Origin: Bacteroidales bacterium
Lineage (GTDB): Bacteria; Bacteroidota; Bacteroidia; Bacteroidales; UBA932
Assembly: GCA_017429205.1 (NCBI GenBank)
Contig: JAFRPH010000035.1
Span: forward strand, 1 to 34,143
Length of the DNA stretch: 34,143 nt
Reading direction: 5' to 3'
The position numbers and the translations under genes are program-made. The notes beneath the pieces are model-generated. The model searched no databases. It had not been told where the DNA came from and worked only from the letters and a program-made list of their open reading frames with translations. Below, in pieces: positions 7,376 through 15,555 of the stretch. The first letter of the stretch is position 1, and each line of letters starts with the position of its first letter.

Positions 7376-10300
7376 ATGCCCATGAAAAAGGCCTTTACCC
7401 TCTGCCTGCTTGCGCTGGCGCTTCCCGTCGGCGCCCAGTCCTATCTGGACCGGCTTTCCGATTACATCGAGAACACGTCCGTGTTCGAGGAGAATCAGGA
7501 GCCCGGCCGGGCTTTCCATATCCCGGCGCAGTCCCTGTCCCTGAACGGCACCTGGAAGTTCGGCTATTTCGAAAGCCCGTCGGAGGTCCCGGCGGATTTC
7601 TTCAAGCCGGCCTTCAACGACCGGAAATGGGGGACCATCGAAGTTCCCTCCAACTGGGAGATGCAGGGGTACGGCCAGGCCGTGTTCCGGAATGTCTCCG
7701 CGCCTTTCTACATCGTGCCTCCCGAGGAGATCCGGAACCGGTTCCGGAGAAGGTCCCAGGAGGATGCGCCGCCCTTCGCCGTGCAGTTCCCCAAGGCGCC
7801 GGAATTCAACCCTACAGGGGCCTACAGAACCACTTTCACCCTGCCCAAGGATTGGAAGGGCGAACAGGTGTTCCTGCGCTTCGAGAAGGTCGCATCGGCC
7901 TCGTTCGTGTGGGTCAACGGGCGGGAAGTGGGCTATAACGAAGGCGCCCAGGAACCGGCGGAATACAATGTGACGAAGTATCTCAAGCCCGGCAAGAACA
8001 CCCTGGCCGTGCTGGTGCTCAAATACAGCGACGGTTATTACCTGGAAGGCCAGGATTACTGGCGGCTGGCGGGCATCTTCGACGATGTCACGCTCTACGC
8101 TTCGCCGCAGGCGCGGATCTGGGACTGGCAGGTCATCACGGACTTCGGTCCGGATTTCGTGGACTCGGACCTGAGCGTCGCCGTCACTTTGCGCGGTTTT
8201 GACGTGCAGGGGAGCGGCTATCAGGTGAAAGCGACCGTCTCCAAGGACAGCAAGATAGTCGCCCAGATGGACGGCGGCCCCTTCGCCATCGGCCCGGGCA
8301 GCTGCCAGGTCGTGAACCTTGCCGCGAAGGTGAAGGCCCCTCAGAAGTGGACGGCGGAAACCCCGGCGCTGTACCGGCTGGACCTTGTCCTCAGGGATGC
8401 GGCCGGAAAGGTCGTGGACCAGGTGGACAAGCGCATCGGCTTCAAGAAGACCGAGATCCGGGACGGCGTCTTCTACCTGAACGGGCAGCCCGTCAAGGTG
8501 AGCGCCCAGTGCTCTCACATGCAGCATCCCACGCTTGGGCACGCGATGACCGAGGAGGTGGTCCGCCGCGACATGGAAATCCTCAAGCAGTTCAATTTCA
8601 ACGGAGTACGTACTTCCCACTATCCGCCCGTGAACGAGTATCTCGATCTCGCCGACGAGTACGGCCTGTACGTCATCGACGAAACCGGGGACGAGTCCCA
8701 TGCTTCCGAATACGCGAGCAGCCTCCCCGCATTCAAGGAGATGTACCGGGAACGGGTGCGTCGGATGGTGCTCAGGGATCGCAACCATGCCTGTGTGCTG
8801 TTCTGGAGCGCCGGCAACGAAAGCGGTGAGGGAGAGAACATCACCGAGGTCATCAAGGAAGGCAAGTCGCTCGATCCCACGCGCTATTGGATGTACGGCG
8901 GCAATGCGCCCAAGCATCCGGCCGAAGATATCGTGGGCCCGCGCTATCCGATCCCCCTGGAGCTCGAACTGGGTTATGGACTGGACACCAAGGACATGCG
9001 TCCCTCGTTTATGGATGAATACGTATCGGTCGCCGGCAACGGCGGCGGCGCGATGGACGATTTCTGGGAGGTCGTCTATGCCTATCCCAAGCTCATGGGC
9101 GGCGCCGTCTGGGATTTCGTGAGCCCCGGCCTCACCGAGCGCGTCCGGACGCTGAAGGACCAGTCCCCGAACGCCGTCCCCGCCCATCTGATGGGCCGGG
9201 CGAAGCTGGTGAAGGGGCGCACGGGAAAGGCCGTCGACCTGAACAAGCAGGACCAGTGGGTCCAGCTGTACCGGGCCGATGCGCTGGAGATCGCCGGCGA
9301 AGGCCTCACGCTCACGCTGGACATCCTGCCCCGGAAGTACAACGTTTCCGGCGGCTATCTGCTCACGAAGGGCGAAAACCAGTTTGGCTTGCGCCAGTGG
9401 CGGAACGAGCGTCTGGATTTCTATCTGGACAATGGACAGAAGCAGGTCCTGTCCGCTCCGCTTCCCGCCGACTGGGAGGGCCGCTGGCACAATGTCACGG
9501 CCACCTATGACGGAAAGGAGATGCGGATTTACCTGGATGGAGCCCTGGCGGCTTCGCAGCCGATGACAGGCGCCATCCGGAACCTGCCCCTGTCCGTCTG
9601 TATCGGCCGCAGCGAAGACGGTTGCGGCCAGGACACCAACGTCTTCACCTGCGACGCGCTCATCGACAATGCGGGCGTCTTCGCCGAAGCGGTCGCCCCG
9701 GGCGTCTTCGACCCTTCCAAGGCCGCCCTGTGGCTGGATTTCGAGGAGGAGACGGACGAAGGGACCTTCTGGAGCTATGGCCTTGGTGCGCGGACCTATG
9801 GCAGCATCTGGCCGGACCGGACGCCGCAGCCGGAGATGTGGCAGATGAAAAAGAGCACGCAGCCCCTGTCGTTCCGGCTGCTGGATGCGGACCAGGGGAC
9901 CGTCGAGGTGTGGAACCGGAGCCGGTTCCTGAATGCCTCGCACTATGTGACCACCTGGACCCTGACGGCCGATGCCGACGTGGTCGCCTCCGGGGACCTG
10001 CCGCTGGACGTCGCGCCGATGGACCGGAAGATCGTCCGGATTCCGTTGACGCATCCGCAGACTGTCCCCGGCAAGGAATACCGCCTGACGGTCAGTTCGG
10101 CCCTTGCGAAGGATGAAATGTGGGCCCCTAAGGGGCACGAGGTGTCCTGGGACCAGTTTGAACTCAAGGCTTGGAATATCGCCGAAGTCCCCCAGGCCGC
10201 GTCCGGCGCGGTCGGGCTTTCGGAAAAGAACGCTACCTACGTCGTGTCCGGCGAGGGCTTCTCGTACTCGTTCAGCGCGGTTACCGGCGAACTGGTATCG

Positions 10301-11170
10301 GCGGTCGTCCGTGGCAAGGAATTGATTGCCAAGCCGCTGAAGCTCAACGTCTGGCGGGCGCCGATCGCCAACGAGGTGGACGGCTGGGGCGGCGGCAGCG
10401 CGGGCCGGGTTAATGCACCGGGTTACAGTGCCGTCGGCCATACGTCGCAGATCCTGGCGGCCCATTACTATGCCGCCGGACTGGACCGGATGGCCTCGCA
10501 CCCCATCCGGGTGACCGCCCGCGAGGCGGGGGAAGACGTCGTCGTGGAGGTCCGGACCCTGGCGCTCCTGGGCAGTGAGGACAAGCAGCTGGACGCCTAT
10601 ATCTCCGGCCGCTCGTACTCCGGCTTCGAGGAGTCGTATCGCTGGATCGTGGCGGGAGACGGCACGCTCACCCTGCACCACAAGGTGAATCCGCAAGGTT
10701 CGATGCCGGCCTGGCTTCCCCGCATGGGCCTGACCCTGATGCTGGACAAGTCCCTGGACCGGGTGGAATGGCACGGCCGCGGCCCGCAGGCCTCCTATCC
10801 GGACCGCAAGAGCGGCTACCGGCTGGGCATCTGGCATACCGATGTGGCGTCTATGTATGAACCCTATCTGATGCCGCAGGACTACGGCCTCCGGACGGAC
10901 ACGCGGTGGGTCCGGATGACCGACGCCTCCGGATGCGGCCTGGAATTCTCCATGGACCAGCCCTTCGCCTTCAACGCCTACGACTGCACGACGGACAATC
11001 TGACCAAGGCTGTTTACCAGTTCGATCTGCAGCGGGGCGGTGACATCACCCTGAACCTGGACTACGCCACCTCCGGCGTGGGCGACACCGCCCGGGGCAT
11101 CCTGGGCGCCTATCGTGCCTATCCGACCGTATATGAACGGACCATCAGAATCCGGCCCGTCAAGAAATGA
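7376..11170 (+). CDS. Secreted glycoside hydrolase family 2 (beta-galactosidase-like) with LamG-like insert
   Basis: A 1264-aa exported GH2 enzyme. A signal peptide (KKAFTLCLLALALPVGA, cleavage near residue 20) is followed by the sugar-binding jelly roll (SLNGTWKFGYFESPSEVPADF), the immunoglobulin-like domain and the TIM barrel. The acid/base is Glu482 in WSAGNESGEG and the likely nucleophile is Glu548 in FMDEYVS. A concanavalin/LamG-like domain is inserted at about 606-775 (KGRTGKAVDLNKQDQWVQLY ... IYLDGALAAS). The C-terminal ~280 residues resemble the beta-galactosidase small-chain domain (VEWHGRGPQASYPDRKSG). ATG 7382 (MKKAFTL) is an equally good start. The substrate is unproven; its place beside the rha operon suggests a role on rhamnose-containing plant glycans, but it has its own promoter. 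Confidence 0.92.
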   Translation: MPMKKAFTLCLLALALPVGAQSYLDRLSDYIENTSVFEENQEPGRAFHIPAQSLSLNGTWKFGYFESPSEVPADFFKPAFNDRKWGTIEVPSNWEMQGYGQAVFRNVSAPFYIVPPEEIRNRFRRRSQEDAPPFAVQFPKAPEFNPTGAYRTTFTLPKDWKGEQVFLRFEKVASASFVWVNGREVGYNEGAQEPAEYNVTKYLKPGKNTLAVLVLKYSDGYYLEGQDYWRLAGIFDDVTLYASPQARIWDWQVITDFGPDFVDSDLSVAVTLRGFDVQGSGYQVKATVSKDSKIVAQMDGGPFAIGPGSCQVVNLAAKVKAPQKWTAETPALYRLDLVLRDAAGKVVDQVDKRIGFKKTEIRDGVFYLNGQPVKVSAQCSHMQHPTLGHAMTEEVVRRDMEILKQFNFNGVRTSHYPPVNEYLDLADEYGLYVIDETGDESHASEYASSLPAFKEMYRERVRRMVLRDRNHACVLFWSAGNESGEGENITEVIKEGKSLDPTRYWMYGGNAPKHPAEDIVGPRYPIPLELELGYGLDTKDMRPSFMDEYVSVAGNGGGAMDDFWEVVYAYPKLMGGAVWDFVSPGLTERVRTLKDQSPNAVPAHLMGRAKLVKGRTGKAVDLNKQDQWVQLYRADALEIAGEGLTLTLDILPRKYNVSGGYLLTKGENQFGLRQWRNERLDFYLDNGQKQVLSAPLPADWEGRWHNVTATYDGKEMRIYLDGALAASQPMTGAIRNLPLSVCIGRSEDGCGQDTNVFTCDALIDNAGVFAEAVAPGVFDPSKAALWLDFEEETDEGTFWSYGLGARTYGSIWPDRTPQPEMWQMKKSTQPLSFRLLDADQGTVEVWNRSRFLNASHYVTTWTLTADADVVASGDLPLDVAPMDRKIVRIPLTHPQTVPGKEYRLTVSSALAKDEMWAPKGHEVSWDQFELKAWNIAEVPQAASGAVGLSEKNATYVVSGEGFSYSFSAVTGELVSAVVRGKELIAKPLKLNVWRAPIANEVDGWGGGSAGRVNAPGYSAVGHTSQILAAHYYAAGLDRMASHPIRVTAREAGEDVVVEVRTLALLGSEDKQLDAYISGRSYSGFEESYRWIVAGDGTLTLHHKVNPQGSMPAWLPRMGLTLMLDKSLDRVEWHGRGPQASYPDRKSGYRLGIWHTDVASMYEPYLMPQDYGLRTDTRWVRMTDASGCGLEFSMDQPFAFNAYDCTTDNLTKAVYQFDLQRGGDITLNLDYATSGVGDTARGILGAYRAYPTVYERTIRIRPVKK

Positions 11171-11195
11171 CCCTGTAACTTAAACGACAAGCAAT

Positions 11196-12575
11196 ATGTA
11201 CGATCTTGCGATAATCGGGGGAGGCCCCGGCGGCTATGTGGCTGCAGAACGCGCCGGTTCCGCCGGCCTTTCCGTCATCCTGTTCGAGAAAAGAGAACTG
11301 GGCGGCGTATGTCTGAACGAGGGCTGCATCCCGACCAAAACCCTGCTCTACAGCGCCAAAGTCTATGATTACAGCCGCCACGCCGACAAATACGGCGTGA
11401 ACGTCGATGGCTCTTCCATCGATTTCGGCGCCATCTTCAAACGCAAGCAGAAGGTGGTGAAGAAGCTCGTCGGCGGCGTGCGGGTCCAGATGCGGGACGC
11501 CCAGGTGGAGGTTGTCAAGGAAGAGGCCGTGATTCAGGGCCGGGGCGCCGAAGGCTTCGTCATCGCCAGCGGGGAAACGACCTATGAGGCCCGCAACTTG
11601 CTGATCTGCACTGGTTCCGAGGCGGCGGTTCCGCCCATCCCCGGCCTTCGCGAAGGCCTCGGCGACGTGGTCGTCACCAACCGGGAGATCCTCGCGCTGG
11701 AAGCCCAGCCCGAATCGCTCGTCATCATCGGCGGCGGTGTCATCGGGATGGAGTTCGCGAGCTTCTTCAATTCCATCGGCACGAAGGTGACGGTGGTGGA
11801 GATGCTCCCGAAGATCCTGGGCCCGCTGGACGACGAGATCAGCGCGATGCTTCAGGCGCAGTACGCCAAGAAGGGTGTGGAGTTCCACCTCGGCTGTAAG
11901 GTCGTCGCCGTGGAAGGGAACGAGGTCGTCTACGAGGACCCGGACGGGAACACCTGCCGGGCCGCCGGCGACAAGATCCTGGTCTCCGTGGGTCGCAGGG
12001 CCAATTTCCAGGGCATCGGCCTGGAGAGCCTCGGCGTGGAGCTCGCCCTCAATCCGGCGGGACGTCCCTATGGCGTCAAGGTCGACGAGAAGATGCGCAC
12101 GAACGTTCCGGGCGTCTATGCGGCGGGCGATGTGACCGGCTTTTCGATGCTGGCCCATACCGCCTCCCGCGAAGGCGAGGTGGCCGTGAACGACATCCTG
12201 CGCAAGGAAGACCGGATGCATTACAATGCCATCCCGGGTGTGGTGTACACGAACCCGGAGGTTGCCGGTGTGGGCCTCACCGAGGCCGAGGCCGCCAACA
12301 AGGGACTGGATTATGTGGCTTTGAAGCTCCCGATGGCCTATGCCGGCCGTTTCGTCGCCGAGAACGAGCGCGGCGAGGGCCTTTGCAAGGTGATCGTGGA
12401 CGGAAAGGACCACCGCGTGCTGGGCGTCCATATGCTGGGCAACCCCTGCTCCGAGATGATCCACGGCGCCTGCATCGCCATCGAGCAGGGAATGACCGTG
12501 GAGCAGCTCCAGAAGGTCGTCTTCCCGCACCCGACCGTTTCCGAAATCTTCAAGGAAACCGCTTTCAGGCTGTAG
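11196..12575 (+). CDS. lpdA: Dihydrolipoyl dehydrogenase (E3)
   Basis: A 459-aa FAD/NAD-dependent disulfide oxidoreductase that reoxidises dihydrolipoamide in 2-oxoacid dehydrogenase or glycine cleavage complexes. It shows the FAD-binding GGGPGG at 8-13, the redox pair Cys39/Cys44 in GGVCLNEGCIPTK, the NAD-binding VIIGGGVIGMEF, the second FAD motif GVYAAGDV, and the C-terminal catalytic HPTVSE (His445, Glu450) near the dimer interface. It begins 25 bp after the GH2 stop with no clear promoter, so it may be read from the GH2 promoter. No E1 or E2 genes lie nearby, so the partner complex cannot be named. Confidence 0.93.
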   Translation: MYDLAIIGGGPGGYVAAERAGSAGLSVILFEKRELGGVCLNEGCIPTKTLLYSAKVYDYSRHADKYGVNVDGSSIDFGAIFKRKQKVVKKLVGGVRVQMRDAQVEVVKEEAVIQGRGAEGFVIASGETTYEARNLLICTGSEAAVPPIPGLREGLGDVVVTNREILALEAQPESLVIIGGGVIGMEFASFFNSIGTKVTVVEMLPKILGPLDDEISAMLQAQYAKKGVEFHLGCKVVAVEGNEVVYEDPDGNTCRAAGDKILVSVGRRANFQGIGLESLGVELALNPAGRPYGVKVDEKMRTNVPGVYAAGDVTGFSMLAHTASREGEVAVNDILRKEDRMHYNAIPGVVYTNPEVAGVGLTEAEAANKGLDYVALKLPMAYAGRFVAENERGEGLCKVIVDGKDHRVLGVHMLGNPCSEMIHGACIAIEQGMTVEQLQKVVFPHPTVSEIFKETAFRL

Positions 12576-12590
12576 GCGGGCTTACCGCTT
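12574..12590. terminator. Possible shared hairpin between convergent lpdA and porin genes
   Basis: AGGCGG, a 5-nt loop (GCTTA) and CCGCTT form a 6-bp stem with one G-U pair. It overlaps the lpdA stop codon and the last codons of the convergent porin-like gene. It is palindromic enough to fold in both transcripts, but no T-run follows on either strand, so termination is only a possibility. Confidence 0.3.
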
Positions 12591-13574
12591 GTAGATGTTG
12601 AACCGCCAGGTGATGCCGACGTCGAAGTTGTTCACCCGGTCGTGATTGTCGCGGAAATACACCGCGTGGAGCCGCAGGAGGTCGTTTCCGAGCGGGAAGT
12701 ACTCCACGCCGGCGCCGCCGTACAGGAAGTCGTTGCCGGCGGGCAGGACGAGGTCGTAGGAGACGCCGTCGGCGTCGACGTTCTCCGCCGCATTCCGTTC
12801 ATAGCCGAATTTCGTGCATAGGTTCCACTTCCCGACGCTCCAGATGGCCTTGCAGATGGCCGTCCAGTCGGTGAAGAAGAACCGGGGCTGGCCGAAGGCG
12901 GCCCGGTTGATCAGGTCCACGTCCACGACCAGGTCCCCCAGCAGGAACTTGTTGCCCAGCACGATCCAGTTCATCTTCCGGTGCAGTTCGTCCTCCACAT
13001 AGTTGTAGCTCCAGGTGGTTTTCCAGATGCGCCCGATATGCCCGCCCCAATACAGGTTGTAGGAATAGGCGTCCTGGGTGCCCGGCGAGATGGGGGAGGG
13101 ACAGAACTCGACGGAGATGTCCTGCCCGGGCGCCGGCGAGAAGGTGGCCGTCGCCCCGAAAGCGTAGTACTGGTATAGCCGGTTGCTGAAAGCGCCGTAG
13201 TAATAGACGTCGATCGGGGGCGAGTCGATTTCGTAGCCGCCGATCAGGATGGGCTGTTTCCCGGCCGTGAAGGACCATTTCGGGGTGGCCTGCCACTTGA
13301 GCCACAGGAAGTCCGTGGCGTTGAAGGGGTTCTTCTCGTCGATCTTCTTGTTCAGCCGCTGGCGGACGCGGAAGGTGAGCTCGTCCGTGAACTGCCCCTT
13401 GATGTGCAGGTTCAGGTAGTCGCCCTGGAAATGGGAGTCATAGACGCCGTCCGTCGTCTGCTGGTGGAAGGTCGCGCGGGTGTCGATGGACACCTCGTCC
13501 ACGTGCGTCTGCTGCGCCCGCAGGAGCGGGGCGGCCAGCAGGAAAATGAAGAAAGTCAGCAGTTTAGGTCGCAT
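12582..13574 (-). CDS. Porin-like outer-membrane beta-barrel protein
   Basis: A 330-aa exported protein with signal peptide MRPKLLTFFIFLLAAPLLRAQ. The rest is a series of short amphipathic, aromatic-rich strands (DYLNLHIKGQFTDELTFRVRQRLNK; WSFTAGKQPILIGGYE; LLRLHAVYFRDNHDRVNNFD), ending in an aromatic strand close to the C-terminus (VGITWRFNIYKR). The repeating strand/turn pattern and the AGKQPILIGGYE segment resemble the phosphate-selective porin O/P type found in Bacteroidota. The exact family and substrate are not certain. It starts 7 bp after the serB stop and is the last gene of the trkA-CBM9-serB-porin unit. Confidence 0.7.
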   Translation of the reverse strand: MRPKLLTFFIFLLAAPLLRAQQTHVDEVSIDTRATFHQQTTDGVYDSHFQGDYLNLHIKGQFTDELTFRVRQRLNKKIDEKNPFNATDFLWLKWQATPKWSFTAGKQPILIGGYEIDSPPIDVYYYGAFSNRLYQYYAFGATATFSPAPGQDISVEFCPSPISPGTQDAYSYNLYWGGHIGRIWKTTWSYNYVEDELHRKMNWIVLGNKFLLGDLVVDVDLINRAAFGQPRFFFTDWTAICKAIWSVGKWNLCTKFGYERNAAENVDADGVSYDLVLPAGNDFLYGGAGVEYFPLGNDLLRLHAVYFRDNHDRVNNFDVGITWRFNIYKR

Positions 13575-13581
13575 AGGGTTC

Positions 13582-14811
13582 CTACATCTTCCCTTGCTCG
13601 CCCAGGTTGCTGTCCTTGAAGCCCAGGAAGTAGAGCACGCCGTCCAGGCCGATGGTGTTGATGGACTGCCGGGCGTTCGCCACCACGCGCGGTTTCGCGT
13701 GGAAGGCGATGCCGAGGCCGGCCTCGCCGAGCATCGGGAGGTCGTTCGCCCCGTCGCCCACGGCGATGGTCTGCGCGAGGTTCACGCGCTCGGTCTGGGC
13801 GATGAGCTTCAGCAGGTCCGCCTTCCGGCGGCCGTCCACGATCTCGCCCAGGTAGCGGCCGGTGAGCTTGCCGTCCTCGCCGATCTCGAGCTCGTTGGCA
13901 TAGACATAGTCCACGCCGAACCGCTGGCGGAGGTACTCGCCGAAGAAAGTGAATCCGCCGCTGAGGATGGCGATCTTGTAGCCGTAGGTCTTGAGGACCG
14001 ACATCAGGCGATCGGCGCCCTCGGTGATGGGCAGGTTCTCGGCGATTTCCTGCATCACGCTGACATCCAGGCCCTTGAGCAGGGCCACGCGCCGCGTGAA
14101 GCTCTCCTTGAAGTCGATTTCCCCGCGCATCGCGGACTCGGTGATGGCCCGGACCTCGGCCCCGACGCCGTTCCGTTCGGCCAGCTCGTCGATGCATTCG
14201 GTCTGGATGAGGGTGGAGTCCATGTCGAAGCAGATGAGGCGCCGCATCCGGCGGTACATGTCGTCCCGCTGGAGGGAGAAGTCCATCCCCATATCGGTGG
14301 ACAACTGCATCAGGCTTTCCTGCATCGCGTTCTTGTCCTTGGGGATGCCGCGGAGGGAGAATTCGATGCAAGAGCGGGTGTTCCGTTCGGGATGGGCGAT
14401 GCTCAGGCGGCCGGTGAGGCGCTTGATGGAGTCGATGTCCAGTCCCTGCTCGGCCACGATCTTGGCCGCCGCCTCGATCTGGCGGGCGGAGAGGCTCCGG
14501 CCGATGACGGTGAGGATGTAGCGCTTCCGGCCCTGCCGGGACGCCCACTCCTCATATTCGTCGTCCGGGACCGGCTCGAAGCCGATCTGCACGCCCAGTT
14601 CCGTGGTCTTGAACAGGAGTTCCTTCATCACCTGGCCGGAGTGCTGCTCGTCGATGCGGATGAGGATGCCCAGCGACAGGGTGGAATGGATGTCGGCCTG
14701 TCCGATGTCCAGGATCTGGGCGTCGTACTTGGCGAGGATTTCCATGAAGGCGGCGGTGAGTCCGATCCGGTCCTTGCCGGTGATGCGGACGAGAATCTGT
14801 TCGTAGCGCAT
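13582..14811 (-). CDS. serB: Phosphoserine phosphatase with two ACT domains
   Basis: A 409-aa enzyme for the last step of L-serine synthesis (O-phospho-L-serine to L-serine). Two ACT-type regulatory domains occupy about 4-75 (ILVRITGKDRIGLTAAFMEI) and 97-180. The C-terminal HAD phosphatase domain shows motif I CFDMDSTLIQTE (nucleophile Asp196, Asp198), motif II LSGGF (Ser284), Lys330 and motif III GDGANDLPM (Asp353, Asp357). Double-ACT SerB proteins of this length are known in Actinobacteria and Bacteroidota. The ATG is 3 bp after the stop of the CBM9-like gene. No serA or serC is present in the window. Confidence 0.94.
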   Translation of the reverse strand: MRYEQILVRITGKDRIGLTAAFMEILAKYDAQILDIGQADIHSTLSLGILIRIDEQHSGQVMKELLFKTTELGVQIGFEPVPDDEYEEWASRQGRKRYILTVIGRSLSARQIEAAAKIVAEQGLDIDSIKRLTGRLSIAHPERNTRSCIEFSLRGIPKDKNAMQESLMQLSTDMGMDFSLQRDDMYRRMRRLICFDMDSTLIQTECIDELAERNGVGAEVRAITESAMRGEIDFKESFTRRVALLKGLDVSVMQEIAENLPITEGADRLMSVLKTYGYKIAILSGGFTFFGEYLRQRFGVDYVYANELEIGEDGKLTGRYLGEIVDGRRKADLLKLIAQTERVNLAQTIAVGDGANDLPMLGEAGLGIAFHAKPRVVANARQSINTIGLDGVLYFLGFKDSNLGEQGKM

Positions 14812-14814
14812 AGC

Positions 14815-15555
14815 TTAACGGATAGGTGTGTCGACAAAACGAAGATAGCCCCACTGGTCGGGCATGTGCATGTTCACGGCGCCGGTGGGGTTCCAGACCC
14901 AGTTCTCTTCCGGACCTTCCTTCTTCAGCCATTCCACGCGGGAGAAGTTGATCCGCCAGGGATTGAACTTCGTCGGGCTGTCGAAGCCGATGGCGAGGGA
15001 GGCGAACGGGATGGCCCATTCCACGGTCCAGCCCTTGTCGGCCTTCTTCGCGTTGTTGATCTTGCCGTCCACGCGGACCTTCAACCGCACGTTCTTGCAG
15101 TCCCACGGCAGGAAGAAGTTGCCGCCCGCGTTGTAGGGCTTGTCCATGATGAGGTCCATCAGGGTGCCGAAGGCGTTGCACTCGAACTCGAAGTAGAACT
15201 TGCCGTCGCCGTCCGGGTCGAGGAAGATCTCGAAGTCGTTGTCCTTGTAGATGATGGCGTCGCGCTCGGTGAGGGAGGCCGTGACCTGGTCCTCCTCGAT
15301 GATGCCGGCGACGTACAGGCATTCGTCGTCCCAGAGCATCTTCATGTGCGTCTCCTTGGTGGGCGCGGGCTGGAAGTCCACCCCGCGGATGTCCACGAAG
15401 GCTTCGGAGAGGGGAGCGGCCTGCCAGTCGGGCTCGTCGAGCTTTCCGTCGATCTTGATCTTGCCGGCGGTCCGGTAACAGTCGTAGCTGCGATGGGTCT
15501 GGGCCCCGGCACCGAGGCTGACCAGCATCGCTATGAGAATCAGGTATTTACGCAT
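14815..15555 (-). CDS. Secreted carbohydrate-binding family 9-like protein
   Basis: A 246-aa exported protein. Signal peptide MRKYLILIAMLVSLGAGAQ is followed by a single beta-sandwich of the CBM9/DOMON-like type (IKIDGKLDEPDWQAA near residues 33-47; LYVAGIIEEDQV; KDNDFEIFLDPDGDGKFYFE; GWTVEWAIPF). No enzyme motif is seen. Its ATG shares one base with the trkA stop (TAATG), a sign of translational coupling. That is surprising, since trkA encodes a cytoplasmic potassium-uptake subunit. The family often binds sugars or occurs in larger secreted enzymes; the ligand here is unknown. Confidence 0.8.
   Translation of the reverse strand: MRKYLILIAMLVSLGAGAQTHRSYDCYRTAGKIKIDGKLDEPDWQAAPLSEAFVDIRGVDFQPAPTKETHMKMLWDDECLYVAGIIEEDQVTASLTERDAIIYKDNDFEIFLDPDGDGKFYFEFECNAFGTLMDLIMDKPYNAGGNFFLPWDCKNVRLKVRVDGKINNAKKADKGWTVEWAIPFASLAIGFDSPTKFNPWRINFSRVEWLKKEGPEENWVWNPTGAVNMHMPDQWGYLRFVDTPIR

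Noticed and set aside
7217..10837. A very long open frame (1206 codons) on the minus strand opposite the GH2 gene.
   Set aside because: It mirrors the codon pattern of a clearly real plus-strand gene in GC-rich DNA, shows no recognisable domain, and runs through rhaD's end and the GH2 promoter.
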